Notes: generated by a model from the sequence alone, not told the origin. Positions 1-8,187 are shown, numbered from the stretch's first letter. The stretch: DNA of 64,000 bases from Flammeovirga pacifica (GCF_000807855.2 NZ_JRYR02000001.1:1419881-1483880); one strand, 5' to 3'. Numbers and translations: made by a program.

Positions 1-2
1 TT

Positions 3-476
3 CAAACCAAAAACAATATTGTAGGAAAACTTAAAAGGTGGATAGGAGGATTATCATTAGGAATGCTTTCAGTAAATCTAAGCTTCAATTTTTATGAGCT
101 CTATACCCACGGCCTTGACTATTATGATTTTTATGATTGGATAACTTTCGTTCCTGATGTAATAGAAATAAGTGGAATTATTGGCCTATATACATTCGCA
201 CGTAGAATGAATAAAAAGTCTTTTTTATTCGAATTTCTCGGATTAACTGATGACGAAATTCAAATCAACTTATTTTATAAAAAACACAGAATTAAATTAA
301 AAGATGTTTTAAACTATAGATTTTCTACCTCTCGCCACAATGTTAATTACTTGATTTTTCAGCTAAAAAATGGAAATGAGTATAAAATCAAATGGCTACA
401 AACTTTTCTCATCAAAGAACATCAAGAAATTGTAGATGATTATTTTGAGGAAATTGATAAAAGAATTAATCAATAA
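3..476 (+). CDS. Hypothetical membrane-associated protein, 5' end cut off by the window
   Basis: The reading frame is open to the left edge of the window, so the first in-frame ATG at 63 is probably internal and the true start lies outside. The visible part has two hydrophobic stretches: around the ATG at 63, and a clear candidate membrane helix about 30 codons later (FVPDVIEISGIIGLYTF). A C-terminal part of about 75 residues follows, with alternating beta-strand-like segments (LTDDEIQI, HRIKLKDVL, YLIFQLKNG, EYKIKWL). That pattern, a short membrane anchor followed by a small beta-rich domain, resembles bacterial PH-like domain proteins, but this is only a resemblance and I do not recognise the family. 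It ends facing the convergent lipoprotein gene, with a hairpin between them. Confidence 0.6.
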   Translation, partial: QTKNNIVGKLKRWIGGLSLGMLSVNLSFNFYELYTHGLDYYDFYDWITFVPDVIEISGIIGLYTFARRMNKKSFLFEFLGLTDDEIQINLFYKKHRIKLKDVLNYRFSTSRHNVNYLIFQLKNGNEYKIKWLQTFLIKEHQEIVDDYFEEIDKRINQ

Positions 477-507
477 CAATCAATGAATATATATTTCATT
501 TATTGTT
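475..507. terminator. Hairpin between convergent genes, possible bidirectional terminator
   Basis: The arms AACAAT-C-AATGAA and TTCATT-T-ATTGTT pair with one mismatch around a loop of about seven bases. The hairpin begins at the stop codon of the left gene and lies before the 3' end of the minus-strand lipoprotein. There is no strong T run, so termination is inferred mainly from the convergent position. Confidence 0.4.
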
Positions 508-528
508 AAGTATATAAGTTTTCCTTTT

Positions 529-1167
529 TTAATTACATGATACTATGCGATTTAATATAAATTTCCTCTTAGAATCAATCTTTTTTATCAGCACAAAATT
601 TTCGTCGTAAAAATTATAATATTTGACTTCATTTCCATGGTCTCCAATGAATGTTACTACTTGTTCATATTTATAAATTTTATCATAAAAAACTCCCTCT
701 AAATTACCTTGATATTCCGTCAATAAAGTATTTTTGATAACCTCCTGATGGATAATATATTCATTAAATGGATGTTGATATATTATTGATTCTCCCTTTG
801 TTAATGGTAGATATTTCAATTCAAACTTTCTTGTTTTATATAATTTTTCTCTTTCAGAGTCATTTATATCCGAAAATTCTAGATGTGGATCAAAAAATAT
901 TTTTGTAGAATCCCAGTCTAACATTTTATAAACATATTTTTCTTTAATTAGAAATTTATCTTTTTGAAATATTCTTCTATTTTCGTATTCATATTCAATT
1001 TGAGAAAAATCATCTGTTCTATGTAAGTTACATTTAACAAATTCTTCTCTATCATATACTTTTAACTTATAACAATACTGCTCCTGAAAAACTTTGCTTT
1101 CACAGCCTGATAATAAAAAAAGAAGAAAAATTATTTTACTGGTATTCTTTTTTTTAATTCCCCACAT
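529..1167 (-). CDS. Hypothetical lipoprotein
   Basis: I do not recognise a family. The N-terminus is basic (KKKNTSK), followed by a short hydrophobic core and a lipobox LLSGC, so the mature protein probably starts at Cys22 as a lipid-anchored envelope protein. The remaining 190 residues are rich in Tyr, Lys, Glu and Phe, with no membrane segment. They have the alternating polar/aromatic pattern common in small beta-rich Bacteroidota lipoproteins. It is a single gene: its 3' end faces the preceding gene and a 260-base gap separates it from the bestrophin gene. No function can be assigned. Its base composition matches the neighbours, so there is no sign of recent transfer. Confidence 0.75.
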   Translation of the reverse strand: MWGIKKKNTSKIIFLLFLLSGCESKVFQEQYCYKLKVYDREEFVKCNLHRTDDFSQIEYEYENRRIFQKDKFLIKEKYVYKMLDWDSTKIFFDPHLEFSDINDSEREKLYKTRKFELKYLPLTKGESIIYQHPFNEYIIHQEVIKNTLLTEYQGNLEGVFYDKIYKYEQVVTFIGDHGNEVKYYNFYDENFVLIKKIDSKRKFILNRIVSCN

Positions 1168-1306
1168 GCCATTTTCATATTATTAGATTGAATAACCAAT
1201 TCTATTCAAATAACTGAATTTCAAATTATTTGCAGTAAGCTAGACATTCCAAAATGTGATATATAATTAGTTTTTTTTGTAAAAAAAATTGTGAAGTACA
1301 CTTGTC

Positions 1307-1340
1307 GATATTCTTTTAGAAATTTATTTCTAATAATATC
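1307..1340. repeat. Long AT-rich inverted repeat upstream of the bestrophin gene
   Basis: The core is a perfect 8-base inverted repeat, TTAGAAAT-TT-ATTTCTAA (1316-1333). It is flanked by a second matching pair, GATATT (1307-1312) and AATATC (1335-1340), with a small asymmetric internal loop. It lies about 90 bases before the bestrophin start codon. It could be an operator or a 5' leader hairpin. No T run follows that would make it a clear terminator. Confidence 0.35.
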
Positions 1341-1429
1341 ATCCTCAATAGATTAAAATCTGTCTACTCTACTATTAAATATTAATACTCTTTACTAACT
1401 TAAGTGGTGTAAATTCAATCTCAAAAAAT

Positions 1430-2494
1430 ATGTTGATAAAAAAGTACTACTCCATAAAAGATATGATTTTATGGACCCGAAGAGAAACTATTATTTTCAT
1501 TCTTTTATCTGCTATTCCTACTATTGCATTTGATCTATTCGGACAAACATGGATTGGATTACCATGGACTCCCATTGCTCTAGTGGGTACGGCAGTTGCT
1601 TTTGTTGTTGGTTTTAGAAATAATGCTGTATATGGAAGACTGTGGGAAGCCAGAAAAATTTGGGGAGGTATCGTAAACGATTCGAGAACATTTTCTATTC
1701 ATGTTGGTGATATGGTCACCAATGAATATGCAAAAGAAGGTGAAGAGCTTACAGAAGAACAACTATTCTTAGAAAGACAACAAATTGTGCGTAGACATAT
1801 GGCTTGGCTCACAGCATTAAGATATGCAATGAGATCAAAAAAGTCTTGGGAATCTTTTATGGATCATAGTACGAATAGAGAGTGGGCTCAAAAAATCCAC
1901 ATTCCTGAATTCTGTATTGATGAGAAAGACGCTTTATCTGAATATTTATCCCCTGATGAACTCAAATGGGTAATGAATATTGGAGGTAATAAAGCTGCAT
2001 CTATTATAAAGTTACAATCAAAACACCTTAGAAAATTAAAAGAAAAGGGATTGATCTGGGAGTTTTCATTTCTAGCGCTTGAAAATATTTTAAGAACATT
2101 ATTAACTCTGCAAGGTAAAAGTGAACGTATTAAAAACTTTCCATATCCCAGACAATACGCCACATTAAATGTCTATTTTGTATGGATTTTCTTGATCATC
2201 TTACCATTCGGTGTTACCCCTGAATTTGCTAAACTAGGTGATTCTATGTTAGGTGATTTTCCATTAATTGGTGATTATTTTATCTGGTTCAGTATCCCTT
2301 TTTCTACATTGGTTTCTTGGGTATTTCATACTATGGAACGTATTGGTACTGTAGGAGAAAACCCTTTTGAGGGATCAGCTAATGATGTCCCAATTTCAAC
2401 GATTGCACGTTCTATTGAAATTGATGTACTCACTTGTGTTGGCGACCCGAACATACCTGCTCCTTTTGAGGTAAAAGAGAATGTTCAGATGTAA
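1430..2494 (+). CDS. Bestrophin-family (UPF0187) ion channel
   Basis: The protein belongs to the bacterial bestrophin family (YneE/RFP-TM type), pentameric inner-membrane channels related to eukaryotic chloride channels; bacterial members studied so far can be cation-selective. Support includes the N-terminal motif with the first membrane helix after LWTRRETIIFILL, and the family signature around residues 50-85 (GLPWTPIALVGTAVAFVVGF, then RNNAVYGRLWEARKIWGGI). A central helical region is followed by a second hydrophobic pair near residues 245-265 and 285-298, then the ending WVFHTMERIGTVGENPFEGSANDVP, which is typical of the family. The length (354 residues) is somewhat above the usual 290-310, mainly in the central soluble part. 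It is monocistronic. The ion and the physiological role are not evident from context. Confidence 0.9.
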   Translation: MLIKKYYSIKDMILWTRRETIIFILLSAIPTIAFDLFGQTWIGLPWTPIALVGTAVAFVVGFRNNAVYGRLWEARKIWGGIVNDSRTFSIHVGDMVTNEYAKEGEELTEEQLFLERQQIVRRHMAWLTALRYAMRSKKSWESFMDHSTNREWAQKIHIPEFCIDEKDALSEYLSPDELKWVMNIGGNKAASIIKLQSKHLRKLKEKGLIWEFSFLALENILRTLLTLQGKSERIKNFPYPRQYATLNVYFVWIFLIILPFGVTPEFAKLGDSMLGDFPLIGDYFIWFSIPFSTLVSWVFHTMERIGTVGENPFEGSANDVPISTIARSIEIDVLTCVGDPNIPAPFEVKENVQM

Positions 2495-2640
2495 TAAATA
2501 AGAATTCAGTATCAGTACCATATAAAAGTTTTCTCAATTATATTTGGGATACAAACTCTTTTAATTTTAGAATATATAAGATTTAAAGAGTAGTAATTTC
2601 TAAATATTAACACTTTTATATGATGTTGATCACTTTTTTA

Positions 2641-2655
2641 TGATGATTATCATTA
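2641..2655. promoter_or_regulatory. 7-1-7 inverted repeat resembling a Fur-family operator
   Basis: TGATGAT-T-ATCATTA is an inverted repeat with one mismatched pair. It agrees with the general Fur-family 7-1-7 pattern (TGATAAT-n-ATTATCA) at 12 of 14 positions. It lies 60 bases upstream of the small unknown gene at 2715. A Fur-family regulator is encoded at 52525, but that link is only inference. Confidence 0.3.
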
Positions 2656-2714
2656 CTTTTACAGAGTTGATAACAAAATAAGTTTCATCTCATACGCTCA
2701 TATAAACCCACTTA

Positions 2715-3101
2715 ATGATCTACGAAATAAAAAATAATGATCAATACGTTGTTCTTGAAGTAAATGGAGAACCTGATGTAGAAATCATGATTCATGCTTT
2801 AATGGATACTAAAGAATTCCTTAATGTAATGGATCAACCAATTCTTATGGTGATTACAGATCAATTGAATAAGCCATTTGAAATATATGAGAAGCATTAC
2901 ATTATTTCATCCCTTGATAAAATACATTTATCTAAGAAAACAAAAATATATATCATGACAAGTCTTAAATCAGGAGACCATCATTTGATAGAAACTTTTG
3001 GAAAAAACCGTGGATGGAATATTAAAACGTTCAAACACCTACCTCATGCAGAAGATATGATCCAAAGAGAGATATCTCCTTCCATGACTAAGAAAATATA
3101 A
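2715..3101 (+). CDS. Small cytoplasmic protein of unknown function, SpoIIAA/STAS-like in outline
   Basis: A 128-residue soluble protein with no signal peptide or membrane segment. The order of predicted elements (an opening strand pair ending YVVLEVNGEP, a helix, a hydrophobic strand PILMVITD, then helix and strand KTKIYIMTS, then a helix) resembles small alpha/beta proteins of the SpoIIAA/STAS kind. I cannot identify diagnostic residues and do not assign a function. It is a single gene, with a Fur-like inverted repeat about 60 bases upstream and a strong terminator immediately after the stop codon. Confidence 0.65.
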   Translation: MIYEIKNNDQYVVLEVNGEPDVEIMIHALMDTKEFLNVMDQPILMVITDQLNKPFEIYEKHYIISSLDKIHLSKKTKIYIMTSLKSGDHHLIETFGKNRGWNIKTFKHLPHAEDMIQREISPSMTKKI

Positions 3102-3103
3102 AA

Positions 3104-3139
3104 CAAAAAAGGATTAGCTACTCACTAATCCTTTTTTTT
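3104..3139. terminator. Bidirectional Rho-independent terminator
   Basis: The stem AAAAAGGATTAG / CTAATCCTTTTT closes on a seven-base loop, with A and T runs on both sides. It serves the small gene on the plus strand and aroB on the minus strand, whose stop codon sits in the T run. Confidence 0.85.
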
Positions 3140-4175
3140 ATAAACTCATATAATATCTTATGGACTTTTCTATATCTTCCCATTCGATAAATTGATCGTA
3201 AGTACACTCTCCTATTTTAGTTAATAAAGAATGACTTAACTTTTTACCTGTATTCTTTTTATCTTGAAGTAAGTATGCATACAAATGCTCTAAATCACTT
3301 TCAAGTAACTCTACTTTACCATAAACTGATAAAATATATTTTTGGATATCCTTCAATTCTTCATCAGATAACCCAGTAAACTTTGTGGATAACCAAGCTT
3401 CAGCAATCATACCTACAGCAATAGCTTCTCCATGTAATAGTTTTCTACCTGGAATATCAAGTAGATAAGATTCTATAGCATGACCTATAGTGTGCCCAAA
3501 GTTTAATATTTTTCTTAATCCTTTTTCAGTAGGATCAGAAGTTACCACTTTGTCTTTTATATTAATAGAATGTGGTATAATAGCTTCTAAATCTTGGTCA
3601 GATAATGGTTTTGAAGACACTGTTTTCCAATGCTCAGCATCCTGAATCAAACAATGCTTAATAACTTCTGCAAAACCAGATCTTAACTCATTCGCAGGTA
3701 AAGACTGAATAAATTTCGGGTAAATTAAAACATTATTAGGTACTCTAAATACACCAATGTGATTTTTCAATTTACCAAAATCAATCCCTAATTTACCTCC
3801 TACCGAAGCATCTACTTGAGATAGTAAAGTGGTCGGCATTTGCCAGAAATCAATACCTCTTTTATATGTAGAAGCACAGAAACCACCCATATCACCAATA
3901 ACACCACCGCCTAAATCTAAAACAGCTGCTTTTCTATCAAACCCAGCGTCCGTTAGTTCTTGCCATATATGCTGACAAGTCATTAAGGTTTTATTTTCCT
4001 CACCACTTTCAATTTCGATCAAAAGGTGATTTGGAAGGAATTCTTTAACGATTGGATAACAATCTCTTTTTGTATTTTCATCTACGATGACCCCTAGGTT
4101 GGTATAACCTTTAAGATCTTCAAAAGTAGAAGCGTCAACGCTTTCTAAAAAAGTAACTTTGTTGATACTCATCAT
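3138..4175 (-). CDS. aroB: 3-dehydroquinate synthase
   Basis: This enzyme converts DAHP to 3-dehydroquinate, the second step of the shikimate pathway, using NAD+ and a divalent metal (usually zinc or cobalt). The family signature is clear: the NAD-binding GGGVIGDMGGF, the substrate loop PTTLLSQVDASVGGK, the metal-ligand region around NFGHTIGHAIES, and HGEAIAVGM. The frame extends upstream to 4217, but the family alignment begins near MSINKVTFL. I therefore place the start at 4175 (the next codon, 4172, is also ATG), giving 345 residues, close to the usual length. The DAHP synthase-chorismate mutase gene lies upstream on the same strand, separated by a terminator. The two first shikimate steps are thus clustered but may be transcribed separately. 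Confidence 0.95.
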   Translation of the reverse strand: MMSINKVTFLESVDASTFEDLKGYTNLGVIVDENTKRDCYPIVKEFLPNHLLIEIESGEENKTLMTCQHIWQELTDAGFDRKAAVLDLGGGVIGDMGGFCASTYKRGIDFWQMPTTLLSQVDASVGGKLGIDFGKLKNHIGVFRVPNNVLIYPKFIQSLPANELRSGFAEVIKHCLIQDAEHWKTVSSKPLSDQDLEAIIPHSINIKDKVVTSDPTEKGLRKILNFGHTIGHAIESYLLDIPGRKLLHGEAIAVGMIAEAWLSTKFTGLSDEELKDIQKYILSVYGKVELLESDLEHLYAYLLQDKKNTGKKLSHSLLTKIGECTYDQFIEWEDIEKSIRYYMSL

Positions 4176-4291
4176 ACGTTTTTTAATACCTAATAGGATT
4201 CTTTGATGTATTATCAAAAAGAGGCGATCTCTTTTATATTGAAAAGTAGAGAACTATGATAAAATCAAAAATGTTTCATCCTCTCTACCGT

Positions 4292-4333
4292 AAAATAAAA
4301 CGAGGTTGTCCCATTAAATAATGGAACAACCTC
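4292..4333 (-). terminator. Rho-independent terminator after the DAHP synthase gene
   Basis: The arms GAGGTTGTCCCATT and AATGGAACAACCTC pair with a single mismatch at 4302-4333. On the minus strand the stem is followed by GTTTTATTTTA. It separates the upstream DAHP synthase-chorismate mutase gene from aroB. Some read-through into aroB is possible, because little room remains for an independent promoter. Confidence 0.8.
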
Positions 4334-4353
4334 TTTTATGTATCCTAAAAAGC

Positions 4354-5445
4354 TTATGCTTTTTCTGTGTTTACTACTTTAGTTTGAACACGGATAGACT
4401 CATCGTGAATCAATTTGAATAATTGTTCCATGAATGATTTGCCGATACCTAATTTCTCAGCTTGTTCTGGACGGTTTTGGAAAATATCGATCCAACGACC
4501 TGCTTGGAATACAGTCAAGTTGTTTTCTCTTTTGTAATCTCCAATTTCGTTCACAACACTCATTCTTTGAGACATCACATCAAGAAGTTCAGTATCTAAA
4601 CGGTCAATTTTCGAACGAAGATCATCCAATTTATTATTTACTTCTTCAGCATCAGTTGTGCTCTTTCTAATTTTTACCTCATTTAAGATTTCAGCTAAAC
4701 GCTTAGGAGTAACTTGTTGAGAAGCATCAGACCATGCATTATCAGGGTCTCTATGCGTTTCAATCATTAATCCATCAAAATCTAAATCGATAGCTTTTTG
4801 AGATACTGGATAAATCAAATCTCTAGTACCACCAATATGTGACGGATCACAAATTAAAGGTAAGTTTGGTAATTCAGTTTTTAGGGCAATAGCTAATTTC
4901 CACATAGGTACATTTCTGTACTTAGTTTTCTCAAATGATGAGAACCCACGATGGATACCAGCAATTTGTCTGATACCTGCACCATAAATACGCTCGATAG
5001 CGCCTTTCCATAATGCTAAGTCTGGATTAATTGGGTTTTTGATCATTACAGGAACATCAACACCTTTTAATGCATCCGCAATTTCTTGGATGGTAAAAGG
5101 GTTAACTGTAGAACGAGCACCAATCCAAAGAACATCTGCACCATACTTAAGAGCTAACTCAACGTGTTGAGCATTTGCTACCTCAGTAGTAATAGGCATA
5201 TTCAATTCTTTTTTTACATTGGCAAACCACTTTAAACCTTCCTCACCGATTCCCTCGAATGATCCTGGTCTAGTACGTGGTTTCCAGATACCTGCACGAA
5301 GCATAGTGATATCTATCTCTTCAGTAATCTGACGGCAAGTTTCCATCAACTGCTCTTCAGACTCCGCGCTACATGGTCCTGCAATGGCAATAGGACCGCC
5401 ATTTTTAACTACAGACCAACTTTCTAATGGTTGTATATCTTTCAT
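4354..5445 (-). CDS. Bifunctional DAHP synthase / chorismate mutase
   Basis: The protein combines the first step of aromatic biosynthesis (erythrose-4-phosphate plus PEP to DAHP) with the branch step from chorismate to prephenate. Residues 1-255 form a type I DAHP/KDO-8-P synthase barrel, shown by GPCSAES at the N-terminus, LRAGIWKPRTRPGSFEG, VLWIGARSTVNPF, MIKNPINPD, GIHRGF and CDPSHIGG. Residues 270-355 are an AroQ-type chorismate mutase, starting LDDLRSKIDRLDTELLDVMSQRM. This order is common in Bacteroidota; the mutase domain is thought to confer regulation of the synthase by prephenate or aromatic end products in related fusions. The start has a good Bacteroidota-type promoter upstream. 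aroB follows on the same strand. Confidence 0.95.
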   Translation of the reverse strand: MKDIQPLESWSVVKNGGPIAIAGPCSAESEEQLMETCRQITEEIDITMLRAGIWKPRTRPGSFEGIGEEGLKWFANVKKELNMPITTEVANAQHVELALKYGADVLWIGARSTVNPFTIQEIADALKGVDVPVMIKNPINPDLALWKGAIERIYGAGIRQIAGIHRGFSSFEKTKYRNVPMWKLAIALKTELPNLPLICDPSHIGGTRDLIYPVSQKAIDLDFDGLMIETHRDPDNAWSDASQQVTPKRLAEILNEVKIRKSTTDAEEVNNKLDDLRSKIDRLDTELLDVMSQRMSVVNEIGDYKRENNLTVFQAGRWIDIFQNRPEQAEKLGIGKSFMEQLFKLIHDESIRVQTKVVNTEKA

Positions 5446-5477
5446 ATCAGATTCTATTCAGATAGTTTATATTATTG

Positions 5478-5507
5478 CAAAATTACAAAAAATTAAAAAT
5501 AATCAAG
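5478..5507 (-). promoter_or_regulatory. Bacteroidota-type promoter of the DAHP synthase gene
   Basis: Read on the minus strand, CTTG (5507-5504) is followed after 18 bases by TAATTTTG (5485-5478). This is an exact match to the -7 consensus TAnnTTTG of Bacteroidota primary sigma factors, at near-standard spacing from a -33 TTG element. The predicted transcription start is near 5471, about 25 bases before the start codon. Confidence 0.6.
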
Positions 5508-5691
5508 AACTTATTAAAATAATTATACGTATTAACATACATTTTTGATTATTTACAATAAAAAACACTTTATAAAGTGAATTTCGTATTAAGAATTACA
5601 ATTTTGGCTTTACTTTGTATGTTTTGAAATTGCAAAGAAAGTAAATAAACAGCATACTTGTAAATTGAAACAGGTATGTTATGATTTTATT

Positions 5692-5708
5692 GGTAACGAT
5701 TCGTTACC
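5692..5708. promoter_or_regulatory. Perfect 8-1-8 palindrome upstream of gpsA
   Basis: GGTAACGA-T-TCGTTACC is a perfect inverted repeat ending 30 bases before the gpsA start codon. The symmetry and CG-containing core look like an operator for a LacI- or GntR-type dimer. It could also form a short hairpin in the 5' leader. No regulator gene is adjacent. Confidence 0.45.
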
Positions 5709-5738
5709 TTTACTTAAGAACCAGTATATATTTAACAC

Positions 5739-6794
5739 GTGGGACAAGAAAAAAAACATTCTCAATTTCTGGAAGATCAAAATGTCATTCCTGATATCTC
5801 AAAAATTGCCGTAATTGGTGGAGGTAGCTGGGCAACTGCATTAGTAAAGATCTTATCTGATGGAGGTAAAACAAAATTACATTGGTGGATTAGAAATCAA
5901 GACGATATAAATCATATTAGACAATACAACTCTAATCCTAGATATTTACCTTCAGCTAAAATATCACCAGAGAATGTAATTCCGTTCAGTAACATAAAAG
6001 ATGCGATTCGAGAAGCTAATACAATTTTATTAGCTGTTCCTGCTGCATTTATTTTAGATGCAATCAAAGATCTTACGCCAAAAGACTTTGAAAATAAATT
6101 TGTCATTTCAGCTATTAAAGGTTTAATACCTGATCAACATATTTTAGTCACAGAACACATCGAACAAAATTTCAATGTGCACCATAAAAGAGTAGCTGTA
6201 ATTGGAGGCCCCTGCCATGCTGAGGAAGTAGCTATGGAAAAACAAGCCTACTTAACAATTGCATCTGGCAGTAAACGATTTGGTAAGGCTTTATCTGAAG
6301 CCATGCAAAATAGATATATTAAAACCACTTCTATTCGTGATATCTATGGCGTAGAATATTCTGCAGTAATGAAAAATATTGTTGCCATTTCTTGCGGTAT
6401 AGCACATGGGTTAGGTTATGGGGATAATTTCCAAGCAGTACTTGTGTCTAACGCTATGCAAGAAGTGCAATATTTCTTAAAAGCAGCTTATCATATTAAA
6501 CGAAATTTATTAGGTACTGCCTACTTAGGTGATATGCTAGTTACCTCTTATTCTCAATTTAGTAGAAATAGAACCTTTGGTAATATGATTGGTCATGGTT
6601 ATTCTGTGAAAGCTGCTCAATTGGAAATGCAGATGGTAGCAGAAGGGTATTATGCCGTAAAAAGTATCTTTGAAATTGCCAAAAGATTAGATATCGAAAA
6701 AGAAATGCCTATAACTAGGGCTGTTTATAACATCTTATATGAAAGAATTTCACCAATTGTGGAGTTCAGAATTTTGAAAGATCAACTTAACTAA
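5739..6794 (+). CDS. gpsA: NAD(P)-dependent glycerol-3-phosphate dehydrogenase, GTG start
   Basis: The enzyme reduces dihydroxyacetone phosphate to sn-glycerol-3-phosphate for phospholipid synthesis in the cytoplasm. The N-terminal Rossmann fold begins IAVIGGGSWATAL near residue 23. Other family motifs are SAIKGLIP, VIGGPCHAEEVA, the catalytic-lysine helix YSAVMKNIVAISCGIAHGLGYGDN, and YLGDMLVTSYSQFSRNRTFG. The length of 351 is normal for Bacteroidota. There is no ATG between an in-frame stop at 5733 and the Rossmann motif, so the gene must use a non-ATG start; GTG at 5739 is the best candidate. The perfect palindrome at 5692-5708 lies just upstream. The gene is divergent from the DAHP synthase gene and no terminator is evident behind it. 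Confidence 0.95.
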   Translation: MGQEKKHSQFLEDQNVIPDISKIAVIGGGSWATALVKILSDGGKTKLHWWIRNQDDINHIRQYNSNPRYLPSAKISPENVIPFSNIKDAIREANTILLAVPAAFILDAIKDLTPKDFENKFVISAIKGLIPDQHILVTEHIEQNFNVHHKRVAVIGGPCHAEEVAMEKQAYLTIASGSKRFGKALSEAMQNRYIKTTSIRDIYGVEYSAVMKNIVAISCGIAHGLGYGDNFQAVLVSNAMQEVQYFLKAAYHIKRNLLGTAYLGDMLVTSYSQFSRNRTFGNMIGHGYSVKAAQLEMQMVAEGYYAVKSIFEIAKRLDIEKEMPITRAVYNILYERISPIVEFRILKDQLN

Positions 6795-6861
6795 CTATTT
6801 TGACGTTATAACACATACACTACTTGCTTTTACTTTGAAACAACATTAATTAAAATATAAA

Positions 6862-6964
6862 GGTGGTTTGACCACCATAAAGAGCATGGCTTATAATATG
6901 ATGGCATTTATTAGATCAATTATATTGATTTCATAATGGCTGAAATATTAGATTCATGCTCTTT
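6862..6964 (+). ncRNA. Structured 5' leader of hppD, possible attenuator or riboswitch
   Basis: Several nested inverted repeats occupy this stretch before the hppD start at 7044. GGTGGT-TTG-ACCACC (6862-6876) forms a tight hairpin. AAAGAGCATG (6879-6888) pairs perfectly with CATGCTCTTT (6955-6964), which is followed by TTTATAT, like a terminator. Inside that long loop, TATGA/TCATA (6897-6901/6931-6935) encloses ATCAAT-TAT-ATTGAT (6915-6929). The arrangement suggests a cis-regulatory RNA in front of the tyrosine-degradation gene, but I do not recognise a known riboswitch class. Confidence 0.4.
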
Positions 6965-7043
6965 TTATATCCTGTTTGCAACAGTTCTTGTTCAAACATT
7001 GTTTTACACATACCAATTTAAACACACAATTATTTTTACTCAC

Positions 7044-8165
7044 ATGCTAACATCGGAGAAACAACTGCGTACAGATGTAGATTTCTTACCTATAAACGGT
7101 ACAGATCACATCGAATTCTATGTAGGAAATGCAAAACAAGCAGCCTATTTTTATCAGACTGCTTTCGGATTCAAACAAGTAGCCTATTCAGGTCCTGAAA
7201 CAGGCGTAAAAGAAAAGGCAAGTTATGTCTTACAACAAGGCAAACTAAGATTTGTCTTTACCACCTCACTCAACACCAATTCTGAGATCGCAAAACATGT
7301 ACACCAACATGGTGATGGAGTTAAAGTCTTGGCACTTTGGGTAGATGATGCTCGTAAATCTTATGAAGAAACAATAAAAAGAGGTGCCGTTTCTATTCAG
7401 GCTCCCTACTCTATTTCCGACGAAAATGGAGAAGTAGTTTTATCAAGTATCAAGACCTATGGAGATACTATTCATACTTTTGTAGAAAGAAAAAATTACT
7501 CTGGCGCATTTTTACCTAATTTTGTTGCTAAAGATCCTCTAATGGAAGTAAAAGACGTAGGACTTAAATACGTTGACCACTGTGTAGGAAATGTTGAATT
7601 AGGTGAAATGGACCAATGGGTTAATTTCTACGAAGAGGTCATGGGATTCAAGTTATTGTTAACTTTTGACGATAATGATATCTCTACAGAATACACTGCA
7701 TTAATGTCTAAAGTAGTGTCTAATGGTAATGGGTATGTAAAGTTCCCTATTAATGAGCCTGCTGATGGTAAAAGGAAGTCTCAAATTGAAGAATACCTAG
7801 AATTCTATAATGGCTCAGGTGTTCAACACATTGCAGTAGCCACGGATGACATTTGCTATACTGTTAAAGAACTTAGAAGAAGAGGCATTGAATTTCTTCA
7901 TGTTCCTGAAACCTATTATCTAGATTTAAAAGACAGAGTGGGTGAAATTGATGAAGAAATCAACCACCTAAAAGAATTAAATATTTTAGTTGATAGAGAT
8001 GAAGAAGGTTACCTTCTACAGATCTTTACAAAACCTGTAGAAGACCGACCAACATTATTCTTTGAGATTATTCAAAGAAAAGGTGCCAAGTCTTTTGGCA
8101 AAGGGAATTTCAAAGCATTATTCGAAGCTATTGAAAGAGAACAAGCTTTGAGAGGTAATCTTTAG
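7044..8165 (+). CDS. hppD: 4-hydroxyphenylpyruvate dioxygenase
   Basis: This non-haem iron oxygenase converts 4-hydroxyphenylpyruvate to homogentisate in tyrosine catabolism. It has the two vicinal-oxygen-chelate domains of the family. The first starts with the substrate-fold motif TDHIEFYVGNAKQAAYFYQ. The second carries the iron ligands: His in VDHCVGNV, His in VQHIAVATDDI, and Glu in LFFEIIQR. The C-terminal gating helix GKGNFKALFEAIEREQ is also typical. The frame is open from an ATG at 6936, but the first 36 codons are hydrophobic and non-homologous and overlap the leader hairpins, so I place the start at 7044 (373 residues, the usual size). Homogentisate dioxygenase and fumarylacetoacetase are not nearby. 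Confidence 0.93.
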   Translation: MLTSEKQLRTDVDFLPINGTDHIEFYVGNAKQAAYFYQTAFGFKQVAYSGPETGVKEKASYVLQQGKLRFVFTTSLNTNSEIAKHVHQHGDGVKVLALWVDDARKSYEETIKRGAVSIQAPYSISDENGEVVLSSIKTYGDTIHTFVERKNYSGAFLPNFVAKDPLMEVKDVGLKYVDHCVGNVELGEMDQWVNFYEEVMGFKLLLTFDDNDISTEYTALMSKVVSNGNGYVKFPINEPADGKRKSQIEEYLEFYNGSGVQHIAVATDDICYTVKELRRRGIEFLHVPETYYLDLKDRVGEIDEEINHLKELNILVDRDEEGYLLQIFTKPVEDRPTLFFEIIQRKGAKSFGKGNFKALFEAIEREQALRGNL

Positions 8166-8187
8166 ATCGAAGTATTTCACATTAACA

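Noticed and set aside
4434-4670. A 78-codon plus-strand frame inside the DAHP synthase-chorismate mutase gene
   Set aside because: Antisense to a clearly identified mutase domain; no homology seen.
6936-7043. The upstream extension of hppD from the ATG at 6936
   Set aside because: The added 36 residues are hydrophobic and unlike any part of the enzyme family, and they coincide with the leader hairpins. The ATG at 7044 gives the usual length.
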